Positions 1-24,655 of a stretch of 64,000 nucleotides of DNA are shown here, piece after piece. Within the stretch, counting starts at the first letter, position 1. Every line of letters begins with the position of its first letter. The stretch lies in the NCBI GenBank assembly GCA_010645155.1, contig CM021313.1:3587466-3651465 (forward strand). Direction: 5' to 3'. A model generated the notes under the pieces. That model saw only the letters and a list, made by a program, of their open reading frames with translations, had not been told where the DNA came from and did no database searches. The translations under genes and the position numbers were made by a program. Origin of the DNA: Tigriopus japonicus. Lineage: Eukaryota > Arthropoda > Copepoda > Harpacticoida > Harpacticidae.

Positions 1-3000
1 GATAAATTCAATTCACACCTTTCAACCGATTCAGAGAGTATGTTGTTTGAGCGACCAAATCATTTTCCTGATTGTGTTGATGACTGGTCTGACCAGTTTG
101 TGAATAGACTTTTTCTGAGTGTTATTTTTTGCTCTAAGACTTGTAGCCAGTTTCAAAAGATGGCAATAACAAAATTCATCACTTGTTGTCGCCGATCAAT
201 TGCATAACAAACAATCAATGAAAAGTATATAAACCTTTTAACGTGATGATAAACTTGCAGCCAATAAGATTTGGCATGACGCCATGGAACATACACCATT
301 GCGTGTGTTTGTCCACCATGCAGTACAAATAACCTATTAATACACCTTTTACTCCTTTGCTTTAGAACAAATTGATCCATCATTTTAGTTTAAAACCGTC
401 CGAAAATACCGATGGAATCAAAATAAAACCCTTATCTTCCGACCATTTCATGGTAGTATGTCAGGTACTTGAATATTTTTTCCCAAGGCTTCTTATGAAG
501 TGCATTTCGTTCGGCATTTCATTAGAGCCATGTTTTGGCCTTGGAACGGATCAACAACCTTACTTAATCATTGAATCTGGAAGCTGGCCTAGATTCTAGG
601 GTCCCCAATCCGTCCCTAAAAGAAGATTGACTCAGATCACACGAGCCAACAGAGAAGATGAACCCTCTTTTCTGAGCTGATCTCGTGACAGATGATGGAA
701 AGCTGAAGCATCTTCTTTTCATTTGAACTTTTTCTAGTCTGAATATCTGAAAGAAAGCACCTCCAGATTAGAATGGATTATTTCGACGTGGCACTAGCTT
801 TTTGCTTTGTTTGTGAGTAACTCTGATATGTGAACAAGTAAATAACGTGTTTCCTTAAGACCAAAAGGGACCGCTAGATTAATGGAGGAGAGCTTTGATG
901 AGACTAAACAAGAGAAGCGTCATAGCAAAAGATTATTTGTTCGATGGTTTGATACACTTACGTGGAATATCTCTCCACATCAGGCTATTTGCAAAATTAA
1001 TGAAAACTTGGTTTGTATTTAAAGACAAGCAGAGACTTTTAATAAGTCAGAGTAGTCGGAGATATGCAGGATATACACTGAAGTGACACTTGCTTTTTTC
1101 GAAATAATCTCTTTTTAAACAACGAGTCTTTTCACATTTTGGACAGGAATATAGGGAAATTAAGCATAACATTTTCTTCGATTGGTTTTGTTCAAAGTCA
1201 AGAGTCTGCACTCGGAGGCACAGATAGGATAGATATATTAGCTTGTATGATTTGTCTGCACCAAGGCACACTTCAAGCATGCTTCCGTTATTAACTTCAA
1301 GCGTTTTTTTAACCTCCTAGGGCATTCTTTAAGTTATTTTTTGGTTGAACCTTCTTTATGTGCAAGCCATTAAAAAGATCCAAAAAGGGCATAAGTCAAT
1401 TGAAGAAGAATACTTGAAGCATGCATTCCCAAACACAAAACATTTGACCTACAAGGTGATATGCTAAGTGTCTGCCAAGGTGAGCTAGTTGCAATGACTT
1501 CAAGTCAACTTAAAGGAAGCCATCTTGCTATTTTGCCAAGTAAAATAGTAGGCAAAGTAGGCAAGACTTTTTTCCCAGCAGGGAAGCAAACAATCATATA
1601 TGTTTATAAATTTTAAGATTGAAACAGTTCATCAAATCTGAAAAATGCCAATCCTACAAACAAACCCAGCCAAGCACACTCTGAAGTAGACTGACTAGTC
1701 AACTATAAAGTTTTGCCCTCGAAGCATATTTTATTTGTTTATTGTTCTAAAAGCTCTAGCACTCCTAGAGATGCATAGTGAGCATAAAAATAGAGCTAGA
1801 GGTTTGCCGAGGTATTGTTGAGTATAACATGGTTTATATCATTTAAATGCATGGTTCTTAAAATCGCATAATTTGTGCTTCAGATTGAAATAAGAGCTCA
1901 CTAAATTAGTAAGATTTTATCAAGTGTTGTATTGTTTTTAAATCTTTAAAAGGAGCCCCCTAAAAATCAGTACAGCCTTTATCACAATTACCTCCAACCC
2001 GTTGCGTCTCTTCAATGTTCTAGTATCTCTAATGACAAGAAGCAACGTTTGAAAAGCCTTTCCCGTTTACTTATTACTGACGTGCTTAACCGTGAGACTT
2101 GAAGTGGTCATGTCCAGATTTTAGAGGTCCTGGTTAGGACACATTGCATGTGTGGCGTGAGGTCTCTCATGTCTTGGGAATGAGCGGAGACCAATCATCA
2201 GTGTGTCTCTCTGTCTCGTTGTCGATTTCTTGGAGCATGGTTTTGTACTACGGAATCTTGTCCAGAACTGTACTGAGGCTCTCTTGGCTCTCTTTTTGGC
2301 TCATGGGCCTGTAAATATGAGCCTCAACGTTCCATAAATTGAGGTCCACATTTATGAGTTTTATCTCTCGGGGTGTTGAGCAAACAAGGGAAGACAGGTT
2401 GTAAAGTGCCGAAATGAAGGCCAGACGCAAGAACTAATAATTTATTGCTGCTTTGTAAACAAAACAAATGATCCTCATATGTGAAGACTTGGTTGATTGC
2501 ACAGGTTCAATAGCACATTTTCCAACAAAACACGTGACAAGGATAAAACATGGATTTTTACAAAAGTTTCAAATGATGTTGAACACTAAACGGTTCATTG
2601 ATTACTATTTTAAGAAATCTCTTGTCGCAGGGATTTTAATAGGCTTTTAATTACATGAAGAAAAAATGGAGAGTTGACGGCGTAAAATTAATTCTCGGCC
2701 AATATCAGTTTTTTGTTGACCTGAAAGTTCCGAAAAAAAATGATGCTCTTTGACCAAGGAACTTTTAAGTTTAGCAACATTGTAACTTATGCATGAAGGA
2801 CACTCTCCTTGCAAAAGCGACTCAAAAGAAGAAAGCCAGGAGTTTCAAGTACATTTTTATTCTGATCCTCTAATACTTGTCTCTACGAAGGTTATTTGAG
2901 ATACTACATGTTTTCCTTGCAACATAAGGTCCAGTGGTCTTATATGCATTTCAAGCTAAACTTGCGATTTTAGAGAAGAGTTTGTTATGCAATTTATTTT

Positions 3001-4593
3001 TCACTGTTTCTATTGATATTGTTTGTCATAGTGGTTGTACTAGTAACCTTATCGAGATGATAAATGATCTTTGGGCAGACATTTATGGACGCCTACTTAT
3101 CCTCAATCTCTCTGTCAGTACATACACTTATTCCTCACAATTTTTGTTTTGATAGTTTTGACCAAGAAGCACTGAATTTCCAAAAGGAGGCAAATGAGGA
3201 GAGTTTTGATATTCAGCAGGATTAAATCCATTACGTTCTTCTGGAAATGAGACCTGGTTTGGGTTGGTTGGGCTAGGTATTTTAATTTTTATTATGCTTT
3301 CCCGAACTTACGCACTAATGAGAACATAAAAGGAATGAGCTCGTCCCTTTTGTGGAACAAATTTGGCTCATGCCTTCTTAGTGGAATTTGATCTTTGAAA
3401 GAGCATTACTTTTCACTCCAATATTCGATTAAGCTGAAAATCAAAATATCGAGACCATCAAGATCTCATTTGACAAACAACAAAATTAATTTGCTTCTAT
3501 CAGAAATCATAATTCTTATCACTTGCCTCCCTCTCCAGGTAATTCAGTGCTTCTTGTTTTGACTAAGTTTCATTAAATACGCAAATGTTTTCCGAAGGAT
3601 ACTTTAAGCATAAGTTTCAGTATTTATCAGTTGAATTATTCCCCACAGTTTTTAATTAGGCCTTGTTACTAAATGTTATTAAAGGCCCAATTGTAAAATA
3701 TGATGTTTTTTTGAAGTACAAGTGATGCTGTAATTCTTGATCATTTGTCAAAAGTACAACTTTTGTTGTCTTTTGTTAAAACTTTTGGGACCACATAAAG
3801 CATGGATTACCAAACTTCTTTCTTTTGAAAATGTCTTGCCCAAAGCCCGAATGTTCACGTTATTCTGATAGCATCTTTGTCAATATTTGACAATCAATTG
3901 TTGTCAGGTAACATTACTTTTTCATTTTTCACACTAAAATTCTTTTACATTGATAGTCAATTTTTTCTCTACTCATGACAAAAGATTGTGATAGATGAAG
4001 TGGAATGTGCGTTGTCAAATATTTTGCATTCCACCGTTTTGTCCAAGGCTTCCAATAATTCCTTGGAATGCAAACCTCGGTTTTTGGAACCTTGGCAGTG
4101 CGTGTAAAAAATACAAGAAAGAATAAATCCCAGCTTTCCAATAATGTTACGCTGTCCCCAAAAACTAATGGAAAGCTGAGGAAAAGAGCAAAGAGATTCC
4201 CCAAGAGTTTGTTGTATTCCCCAAAGAACTCTGTTCCAGACTCGAAATCAAGAGCCTCATGTTGTTGACCAAAATGATTTAAAGCCAATTATTACTCCTC
4301 TTTGGACACGGAAAGACATCCTAAATTTTGGGACTTTGTTCCAATTTGCGAAATAATGAACGGGAGAAAAAAAAGTGGCTCTTGTTATCCTTTAGAGAAA
4401 GAGTAGAGATAGGGAGAGATACGTTAGTGCTATGCTCATTGTTCTTTTTCTTGGGTGCATGCGGCACTCATTATTCAAGGATATTGGCTTGAAAGGAGTA
4501 GGCTTAAGTAGGGGCTTTCAGAAATCCGAAGGTCTTAACATTTCTGGTTGAATACCCCCAAAAGTGAAACCCTGGTTCTTCTTTCCATTTCAG
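1..4593. other. Gene-free stretch, probably an intron of the calcineurin A gene
   Basis: No exon, RNA gene or clear transposon was recognised. The calcineurin coding sequence enters at 4594 in phase 1 (one base must come from an upstream exon). The roughly 80 N-terminal residues typical of the family were not found on the + strand here, so this stretch is probably intronic. Short open frames on both strands lack codon character, splice context or family similarity. Confidence 0.5.
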
Positions 4594-16408
<11,815 letters not shown>

Positions 16409-16509
16409 GCTGTAGGTAGACAGCAGGAGCAGCTGCAATTTGGCACAATGAGACGCCACAGGCCGGACTGCAAATGCCAAAACCTTGTTTCCTTCACCGC
16501 AAATTTTTT

Positions 16510-16640
16510 CCAAAAACTAGAACTACTACTACAACAAGAACAACAACCATACCATTACCACCATTACTACTGCTACTACTATGATTACTATTACTATTAC
16601 TACTACCATTTCAACTTCTATTACCACAATTAGTGTGACT
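16510..16640 (+). repeat. Imperfect trinucleotide tract (ACT/ATT/ACC type)
   Basis: The run is dominated by ACT, ATT, ACC and ACA triplets and lies about 100 nt after the calcineurin stop codon. A second ATT-rich run lies at about 17426-17460. It is open in several frames on both strands purely because of its composition. Confidence 0.8.
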
Positions 16641-17055
16641 GTTGCTCTTGTGTGTGGCCGGTCTTTGGCAAACCTGCAGGTTTCCCCTCTCTTTTCCTCC
16701 ATCGCAGCAGGTGAGCCATCTGGCGGAATGAATGAGTACGATTTGAAACTTAATATTTGCACCCTATTGCGCATTGTTCTTGGATTGTTTTCGTTGTTTT
16801 TGTTTCGGATCTTGTCAAGTTAATTAATCAAAGCCGGTAATTCCTTTCCACCTTTGGATGTCGCCCTCCCTTTTCAGCAAAGACCCATTCACTTCTGTAC
16901 TTACTGCAACAGCTCTAAAAACAAAAATATCCGGTATTACCTTCAATGGCAAGATCTGTTGTTCCTGATTCGATGATTATCTATATGTGAATATGATGGA
17001 CTTGTTTTCATTTCGAAAGAACGCCGCCATGAACGAAGATGGAAACAAGATTTTT

Positions 17056-17061
17056 AATAAA
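17056..17061 (+). terminator. Candidate polyadenylation signal AATAAA (proximal)
   Basis: A canonical AATAAA hexamer about 650 nt after the calcineurin A stop codon. It would define a short 3' UTR isoform. Confidence 0.5.
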
Positions 17062-17895
17062 ACATTTTGAAAAATAATTCTGGTTGTGACCCTCTCCTTA
17101 TTCTACTTCATTCTAAACAAACACAACAGCTGGTCTCCTTATTCTTATTATTCGCTTTTTCTTCCTCCCCACTTCTTCAATTTGCATGATGATTGCAACA
17201 CCATCAACATTGCAACAACTTTTTATCCTTCATCAAAAAACATCTCGAAATTAGTATGAATTCCCTCCCATCAATCTCAAAAAATCATCATTGTGCACAA
17301 AAAGATTTCCAAATCTATTGTAGATTTAGAGACCAGGCGCAATCCTTGATTTCTGTCTCTGAAGATTCCTCCCCTCTCCTCACGTAAAACCCCTTATTCC
17401 CTATCAAGAAGAAAATTTCCCTTTATCATTATTATTATTAATATTATTATTACTACTACCTTTGCTTACTTATACCATGGTGCCATTAATTGATGTTTTC
17501 TTTCCCTTGTGATTTTCTTCTGTTATTAGAAAGAAAAAGAAAGACACCTCTGACGAAGTTCCGTGAGCGTGCCAAACGTTCTTGCTTTGAATTGAACCGT
17601 TTCTTGCCCCCTCTAGCGCCATTCGACTGAATCTTGCTTGTTTTGCTCTCCAGGATTGAGACGCTTCGTTCCTTGGGATGTGGTTTTTGTTGTCCCTTGA
17701 TATTGTTTAGAGTTGATTTCTTTGAACACGACACACAATTTTATTCTTATTACTAGCATTGTTCCTTGCTCCTGTTATTACCCTACTTCTTCAAGAACAC
17801 TCTGAAATAATGAACCTATCTCTTTTCCTGCCCTGTCTCCTCCGTATGTGATAGGAGTTTTATTGATTTCAGGAAAACCATGATTAATTACATGA

Positions 17896-17901
17896 AATAA
17901 A
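17896..17901 (+). terminator. Candidate polyadenylation signal AATAAA (distal)
   Basis: A second AATAAA, followed by a GT-rich stretch (GTGTTGTTTTGTTT from about 17930), as expected of a downstream element. It would define a long 3' UTR isoform of calcineurin A. Confidence 0.45.
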
Positions 17902-18418
17902 ATATTTGATGTCCAAGCACGTGTTGTTTTGTTTATGAACTACCTTTGTGATCGATGTTTGAAGTCTTAAAAAATATAGCTTCAATCGAATACTAAATAT
18001 TTATGGGACTCAAAGTTGATTGTTATGTTAGTGTTGCCTTGTTTTGTACGTTTCTTATATTTTTGGGTCAAAATGGTTAGCGCAAGAAGGCTTTTCAAAA
18101 AGGAAGAGACAAAAGAAGCTATGTTTGTGGCCTAACTACTTGTCCGCTTATTCACTTTACTACCTCTTCTCATCCGCATCACCCTTTCTTTACTTTGGTG
18201 CCATGTTTTATTAGGATCGGGAGAAAGGGTTAGGCAAACTATAAATAAATTTAACTGCCAAAAACTAGAAGCCATGATAATCTATTCCAAGCTGAAATAG
18301 TATCAAAATCTCGCTGCACCCAACGCAAAATCGGATGTTCTACGATAAAATTTGTATCTGTAAAGGTTTTTCAAAATACAAGGAATGTCGATTTTTAAAA
18401 GTAGTTTCAGTTTGAAAT

Positions 18419-18720
18419 TTGTTGTAATTGTAATTGAAATTACAATTGCAAAATTGCAATTACATTTCCAAGTAATTGTAATCAAATGCACTTGAGATCA
18501 AATTAACTGTAATTGCAATTAATTACATTTGAGATCAAATTAATTGTAATTACTTACATTTGAGCCCATGTAATGGAAATATTTCAATTACAAATTACAA
18601 TTACATTTTCACCTACAGTACATAAGAAGTTATGGGATAAGAAATTTCGCGCATTTTCACCCGTCCATCCAATATTTTTCGGTATGTAAATTGATTCACA
18701 AAAAAGCTCACAGGTCTGTG
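18419..18720 (-). mobile_element. AATTAC-rich MITE-like element, copy 1
   Basis: A dense run of AATTAC/GTAATT words is followed by a unique part starting TTTCACCTACA, and the copy ends near CACAGGTCTGTG. Its unique part matches, in reverse orientation, the interior of the copies at 38043 and 45662 (TGTAGGTGAA next to AATTAC words). No coding capacity. Confidence 0.55.
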
Positions 18721-18764
18721 ATGCTCTTTGCACATTTTGCAAAAAAAATAGGAGTTCAAGCTTG

Positions 18765-18865
18765 AAAGCATTTTTGCATTTTTATTTGCATTCTGGGCTC
18801 TTTTTATTTGCATTTTGAAGGACACTTAAGGCATCTTTTATTTCAAATAAACTCCCAGGCTTAGT
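18765..18865. repeat. Dispersed repeat with TTTTTATTTGCATT words, copy 1
   Basis: It shares TTTTTATTTGCATTCTG, then CTTTTT.ATTTGCATTTTGAAG and a GGCAT..TTTATTT segment, with 50625-50725 in the same orientation. The word also resembles the subterminal sequence of the hAT-like elements (TTTTTATTTGC), so these may be fragments of related elements. Confidence 0.5.
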
Positions 18866-19883
18866 GTTCATACACACAGAAAAATGACATGTCAGATGAT
18901 AAAAAAAACTGTTAAAATAGACCATAAAAATGTGATATCACAGTGAGTTGACTAGAATAGTTTCACTGTACTTGAAAGAAATGAAGGGGGATGCACAGAC
19001 AGTACAGATGCGGTTGGGTAGCGGTAGATTATTTTGGTGATTGCAGTAGAGGGATTCGGATTGAATAGGTTTTTCATCAGTTCCCGTCGTTGGTGGAATT
19101 GGGCAGGAAGCCGGACGCAGGTGCGTGACCGCCAATATTCCGAAGGGATGTCGGACCAAGGACAATATGGTGTTGTCAAGTCCTTGACTGGGAATGCCAA
19201 CATGTGTCCGGACATCGCCTCCGGAAAGGTCAGGATCCTAACACTGTTGGACACTAACCTTGCCAGTCCGGTGGTGAAGGACTCTGTTTTGCATATGAAA
19301 TGCGTCCATGTATATTGGGATATTGGGGCACGCAGAGGTGCATAAGTAACATAAGTAAGAGTTATAAGGTGCATGGATGTTTTTTTTTCAGGCAGTTTTT
19401 TTTCTCTGGCACTTATGGGTTTGTTTGGCGTTTTAAAAGCTTCACGTTAAAGCCACTGTCGTCAGTGTTCTGATGACAAGGGCCACCAGATATGTGTAAA
19501 TTACATTTAACAATGTGATTACCAAACTATTCAATTTTTGCCCAAAATTATAAAATTTGTGGGGGAAAATTTACAAAAAAAAGTGGGGAAAATGCTTGTT
19601 CCAGTAATTTTTTTTTTCTAGAAAAATGTTAATTTACCAATCAAAATCAAAGTTAGGAAATATGCCGACATTATGCATTGTTGTTGCAACAAAACATATT
19701 TAGTTTATCTTCGAGGCCATCAGATACCTAAAAATTTGCGTGTTTTTTCCAAAATAACAAAATTCGGAAAATTTCAAAAAAAGAACTAGGGAAATTGTTC
19801 GTTTTACAAATATGTGAAAAAAGATGGCAAAGTCATATTATGCAAGGACCCTCCAGCAAGGAATGGTCACCTTTTGCATTCAC

Positions 19884-19937
19884 CAAACCTTTCCAGCCAA
19901 CTTAGGCCTAACTGTAAACAACGGCGAAGAAAGTTCC
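19884..19937 (+). repeat. 54-bp perfect direct repeat, unit 1
   Basis: Identical to 20186-20239. It starts CAAACCTTTCCAGCC and ends AAGAAAGTTCC. Confidence 0.85.
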
Positions 19938-20185
19938 AACAACCAAGAGGAGAATAAGCTTTAAATTGTGTGTGTCATCTCACCTAGAACCCAAGTGTCG
20001 TGGGTAGGAAAAGCTGTGCTTTAAGTTGCCATGATTATCTCTTTGATTCTATGGCTCTAAAGAACCTTTTTGAGCCTAACTTGCCTGTGAATAGTGCCCA
20101 AAATCCCCCATGCTCTGGCCATGAACATTGATTTGGATGTTTGATAATGAGTATTTGCATTGTGCCAAGGCAAACTTGTTTTCAT

Positions 20186-20239
20186 CAAACCTTTCCAGCC
20201 AACTTAGGCCTAACTGTAAACAACGGCGAAGAAAGTTCC
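20186..20239 (+). repeat. 54-bp perfect direct repeat, unit 2
   Basis: Identical to 19884-19937, 302 bp downstream. The sequence between the two is not itself repeated. Confidence 0.85.
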
Positions 20240-23200
20240 TACAAACTTGTTTGAGGCATATCAAAAAGTGGTTTTGAAACCGTGGTTTCATTTGAGTTGG
20301 AAAAGAGCTCCTGAACTGAGGCCTCAATGATCAAGACCAAGAACCATTTAAGCAATGGCCCAATGCCACCAGTTTATCAAGGAATTGTTTGTCAATGCCC
20401 AGTGGTCTCTAAATTTCAAAAAAGCCATTGTGCTTGTGGCTCAGAAAGACTAGTAGAGCAATGACAAACCATTATTACTTAACAATACAACAAGAACAAC
20501 AAGTTCCTCTTTCAGTGTTGTTTAGGAGCAAAACCTGAAAGTTTCCTGTGGGTTCATCTCCAAGACAACCAATGTCCATGGACAAAAGGTTTCTGCCGTT
20601 TTAAATACTACTCAGTTACCTTGTTCATGAGAATGTCCAATGAGTTAAGCAAACACAAAATATCCAAGAAGCCATCAAGACTTCCCATTTCAGCATTTGA
20701 GGTCTCTTTTACTCATTGACTGATACACTGAATATTTTCATGAAAACACATTTTTCTCCATGCCAATTGAAAGTTCTTTAAATCTTCAGACCAACTTGGA
20801 AAAGACAAGAAAGTTGTCATATTAAGCACCATAGTTTAATTTAAAAAATGTGGAATCTTACCTAATGCCATTTATGACTCTGAATGAGAACAAAAATTAG
20901 GCTCTGTATTTGTTAATAAAATTAGTTGTGAACTACTTTCATACTATCCCTAATTCATGTTCAGTAATATAGAGTCTGAAGTTATTTGTTTTCTATTCAA
21001 TATAATGCAAAAAAGCAAAAATTGGGAAGAAGGTGATATTTTGTTCAACCTTTGTTCTTACAAATTGAACTTGTGCATGACTTTTTTGCCAAAAATACAA
21101 CAAATAAAACCTCAGATATATTTTTGAATACAAAATGGTATCATGTGAATCTATTTTATGCTTTTGGAATGGGTAAAAGTATGCAAATTAAAGTTTTGAG
21201 TGGTCTCTAGACTTGCAATCAATGGCCTATGTTGGCGGGACCAAAAATGTCGTGTCGCTTCCTTACTCAAGAGTCCTTGTATTATGATAAGACGCAGGGA
21301 GGATTTGTTACAATTGCAAAACTATAACTTCATTCATCTGTCATTCTAAGCTATGAAGTAATACTTACATATGATGGGAAGGTCAGTTTCTTCTGTAATT
21401 TAGAAGAAAAATGCTTGTAAATTACCAAAAAATGGATTTCGTTGCATTATTTCTCAAAATGATTACCAAAAATACAACATTTATTGGCAATTTTTTTAAC
21501 CAAAATTTGCTGATGACGCTTCTTTCCCATGAGGTGTAATCTCGATAGATAATCTAGATTTCTTTTGACGGATCCTAACTCGCGAAAAACTAATGAGAGG
21601 AGATCAGCGTTGAAGGAGACGAAATGGATCTCATGTTCCCCTGTGTTGTTCAAATAAGAGCCAATATTATTTGAAGGATGCAGACAAGAGCTTTACAGGT
21701 CACACTGTACCAAGGGCTTCCAAATACTTGGAGAAGACAAAGGAAATACACGTAGCACCAAAAATTGCAACTAAACATCCCTTATATTTTCAGAAAATAG
21801 TGTACTTGTTTTAAATGCTCATCCAGGGTTTCTATTTTACAAGCTTTTGGGAAATTTTCAGTGCTAAATGGAGATACTAGTGCCACCGAGACAAAATATG
21901 TATGGTTTATTTGTTAAGGACATTATCAGTAGATCAGTAATAATAGGTGTTCCATGAAGGAATATTCCCGCTCCTTGCTAATGTTTGGTTGCCAATGGTA
22001 TATATTGATAGTTGATTGTATTGAAAGACAGTTCAACGCCAAGATTTGACTCCTAGGAGTTTTGTTTTGTATTTTGTTCCATTGAGTAAAAGGCAATTTT
22101 TATTCCGATCCTAGTTCCTACATCATCAAAGACTCTTACAAAGTCAGCTTCAAGACTAATTAATGCAGTATTGTCACGTGCTTTCGTCCTACTGATCATG
22201 ATGAAAAATATAACAAGCTCTTTTGGCACTCATTTGGTTGCAAGTCTGAATTATGATAAAAATATGCGAAAAAAACGTAATAAAAGTAGAGCAATGGGAG
22301 CGATTACCGTATCATTTTACGGACCTGCTGCCGTCTCTAACTGCCATTAACAGTGTATGCTTGCCAAAAAAATCTCAGTTTTCAAGGGTCAGATTTTTCG
22401 CAAATGTTGCATTTATGGGCAATGGCATGGTTAATGTATGTTGACAAGTATTGCAAAGTAATTTGAAAACAAATGGAGAAATTGGAAGCCTTCAATTAAA
22501 CAAATTATTTGTTTTTTTCGTTTTGTTGCCCCAGGAACCAATCTCCTCTGGCCATTTTGTCATTCAATGTCGGGCATTCCTGATTCAAGAGTTCAGAAGA
22601 GCCCCTTTAATTTATGTAACAAAATTTAAGGTAAAAGCAATAAAACATACTTATTTTTCGGAAAATGTCAAGATTTGCCTCAAGTTGTGCAGATGAGAAA
22701 GGAATTGTTCAAATTACCAGGCCTGAATCTTGGTTTTAGCTTCCTTGCACGCTCATCAGAAACAAATGTCTTCCGAACTTTTTTCTCCCGCCAAAAATCA
22801 TGACATCACTTGTAATTCCTGCCATTAAATGACCTTTTTGCATACTTTAGATGCCTTGATAGATTTAAGTCTGATGTATGGTTTTAAATTTTTTACTACA
22901 TGGTTGTTATCCAGCTCTTTAAATTACGCAAAATTGCTATCCTTTTCCACTTCCAATATTTTGCGTTCAACCGATTGAATATACTAAAAGCAAAATTTTC
23001 TGCAAAACAAGTATCAAAGAGGACAAATGTTAAGGAATCGAGCCATTGCGTACAAAAACGTAGCACAAACTGCCTTCATTGACTATTCAAGAGTAAATGT
23101 GGTCTGAATAATTCTCGTGCAACATTAATGCACTTCAATCCCGAACTTGCTCAGAGTGAAATAAACCTTATTCAGCCCTTCAAGCCCAAACTTGAGACAG

Positions 23201-23944
23201 CCTCGCATTGCAGAAATTGCTCTTCTGCAAAACTGCCAAATGCGAAAGAGAGAGGAGAGCGAGTGAACGTCAGAACAAAGAGACGTGCGATTCTGTACTC
23301 AAAGCTAACAAAGGGTAGACGGGAAGACTGAAGAGGTGGAAGTCATGTGAAAGACAACGCATTTGGCGTATATATTCGACTTGCGTCAATAATTCATTTC
23401 AAGCTTTCCAGGACATTGTGTGCCATTATATTAACTATTTACTAACTATGGTTGACACATGTAAGGTTGCGTGGATGCAAAAAAAGTTGTTGTTTTCTTC
23501 TCAAAGTTGTTCATTTTGCCCTTTGAATGGCCATTAAAAGTAACATTTGAAAAAAATGTGCTTCATAAAAAGTGTTTGTTAAAATTGATTCAGCCCATAG
23601 AAAGTGAACAAACAAGTGCTACTTTAAAATCACTTTTATTGCTCGGAAATAAGTATGTTTATAAGTTACATTGACTCCAATGATCATGATATTTTTTTTT
23701 TCTTTAAGGCTGAAGTTTTCTATTTGAAACGCCCATTTGTACATTCATGTGAATTCAAATACAACCACAAAAGCATCCCGCAAGTTCAACCAAAATCCTC
23801 AACTGAATTTTTCTTCTTCAGTTCAAAAATATTCCATTTCAAATTTACACCTATTCCTCTGAATAGTGAAGCAGTGATCACATTACATGGGCCTTGAGCC
23901 CAAAGTGGTAGGTCACTCTTTGCTGCTATAAAAAACTGATGTTT

Positions 23945-24015
23945 GGGACCTGTCTGGCCCAAAGGACAAATATGGATTCACTTGGCCTAAAATCCTTGTT
24001 TGGTAACATCAATAC
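23945..24015 (+). repeat. Dispersed repeat, copy 1 (TGGCCCAAA...CAAATATGG)
   Basis: Shares the ordered words TGGCCCAAA, CAAATATGG, CACTTGGCC, TTTGGT and CATCA.TAC with 28360-28435. The family is unknown. Confidence 0.4.
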
Positions 24016-24534
24016 CTAAAGCATACCGTACCAGTGTAACATGAGACAAGGATCTCGGAAGTGCTGGATCCCGGACGAAGGTTTGTTATGACTCTTCTTG
24101 GTCACCCAGGGTTATGATTGAGGGGGCTCAAAAAAGTGTTGAATGCAGTAAATTGTATGCATTGACTGGAAATTGTTTATCATATTTCAACATTAAAACT
24201 CATCAATGACAAACAATTCGACTGAAAACGCGCTATCACAATAACTCATAGGGCATTGTCATTTTCTCCAACCTTAATCAAATGTACCTCTCTGTTCCTT
24301 AGAGCTCAAGTTTGATCACCCTAGAATAAGTTTGGAAGTTGCGTGGCTGCGTGTATAACTGTTTCAAAAACACCCCGGAATATTCTTTCCCGACTGTCAG
24401 TAAATAGTGCTGAATTGGCTGCGTGCTCTGGGGGCTGTGACCAAGACTAGTCACAACAAAAGTTTCGTTATTTGTCCACGTCCTTGCATAAGACAAGGAT
24501 GGCTCAAGCCAGGATTACTTTTAAAATGCACACT

Positions 24535-24655
24535 AGGTCTGATTAGTATAATGAAAATTGAACAGAACAATATATTTGTTGCAAAAACCTCACAGTTTAG
24601 TACATTGATTGGACCCAGTGTGTATTTTTGAAATCCGTCCTGAAGTACAGTCGTT
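24535..24655 (+). repeat. Dispersed repeat, copy 1 (inverted at 42873)
   Basis: The reverse complement recurs at 42873-42975. Shared words include ACTGTACTTCAGGACGGATT at one end and the CTCACA..TTAG.AC and TTGTTGCA segments. The family is unknown. Confidence 0.65.

Larger units (their letters stand above)
16409..17905 (+). other. Calcineurin A 3' UTR and downstream region
   Basis: The sequence after the stop codon contains trinucleotide-rich tracts (16510-16640 and about 17426-17460). Two candidate polyadenylation signals follow. A short AG-preceded open stretch at 17530-17567 could be an alternative terminal exon (see findings). No other gene is recognised. Confidence 0.6.

Noticed and set aside
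3929..4288. 119-codon - strand frame upstream of the first visible calcineurin exon
   Set aside because: It overlaps a + strand frame of similar quality, matches no calcineurin N-terminal sequence and has no splice logic.
16529..16823. Overlapping open frames on both strands rich in Thr/Ile or Val
   Set aside because: They are translations of the trinucleotide tract in the calcineurin A 3' UTR.
18419..18610. Possible CRISPR-like or satellite array in the AATTAC-rich stretch
   Set aside because: The words are short, irregular and self-complementary without spacers, and the same layout recurs as a dispersed element in eukaryotic DNA.
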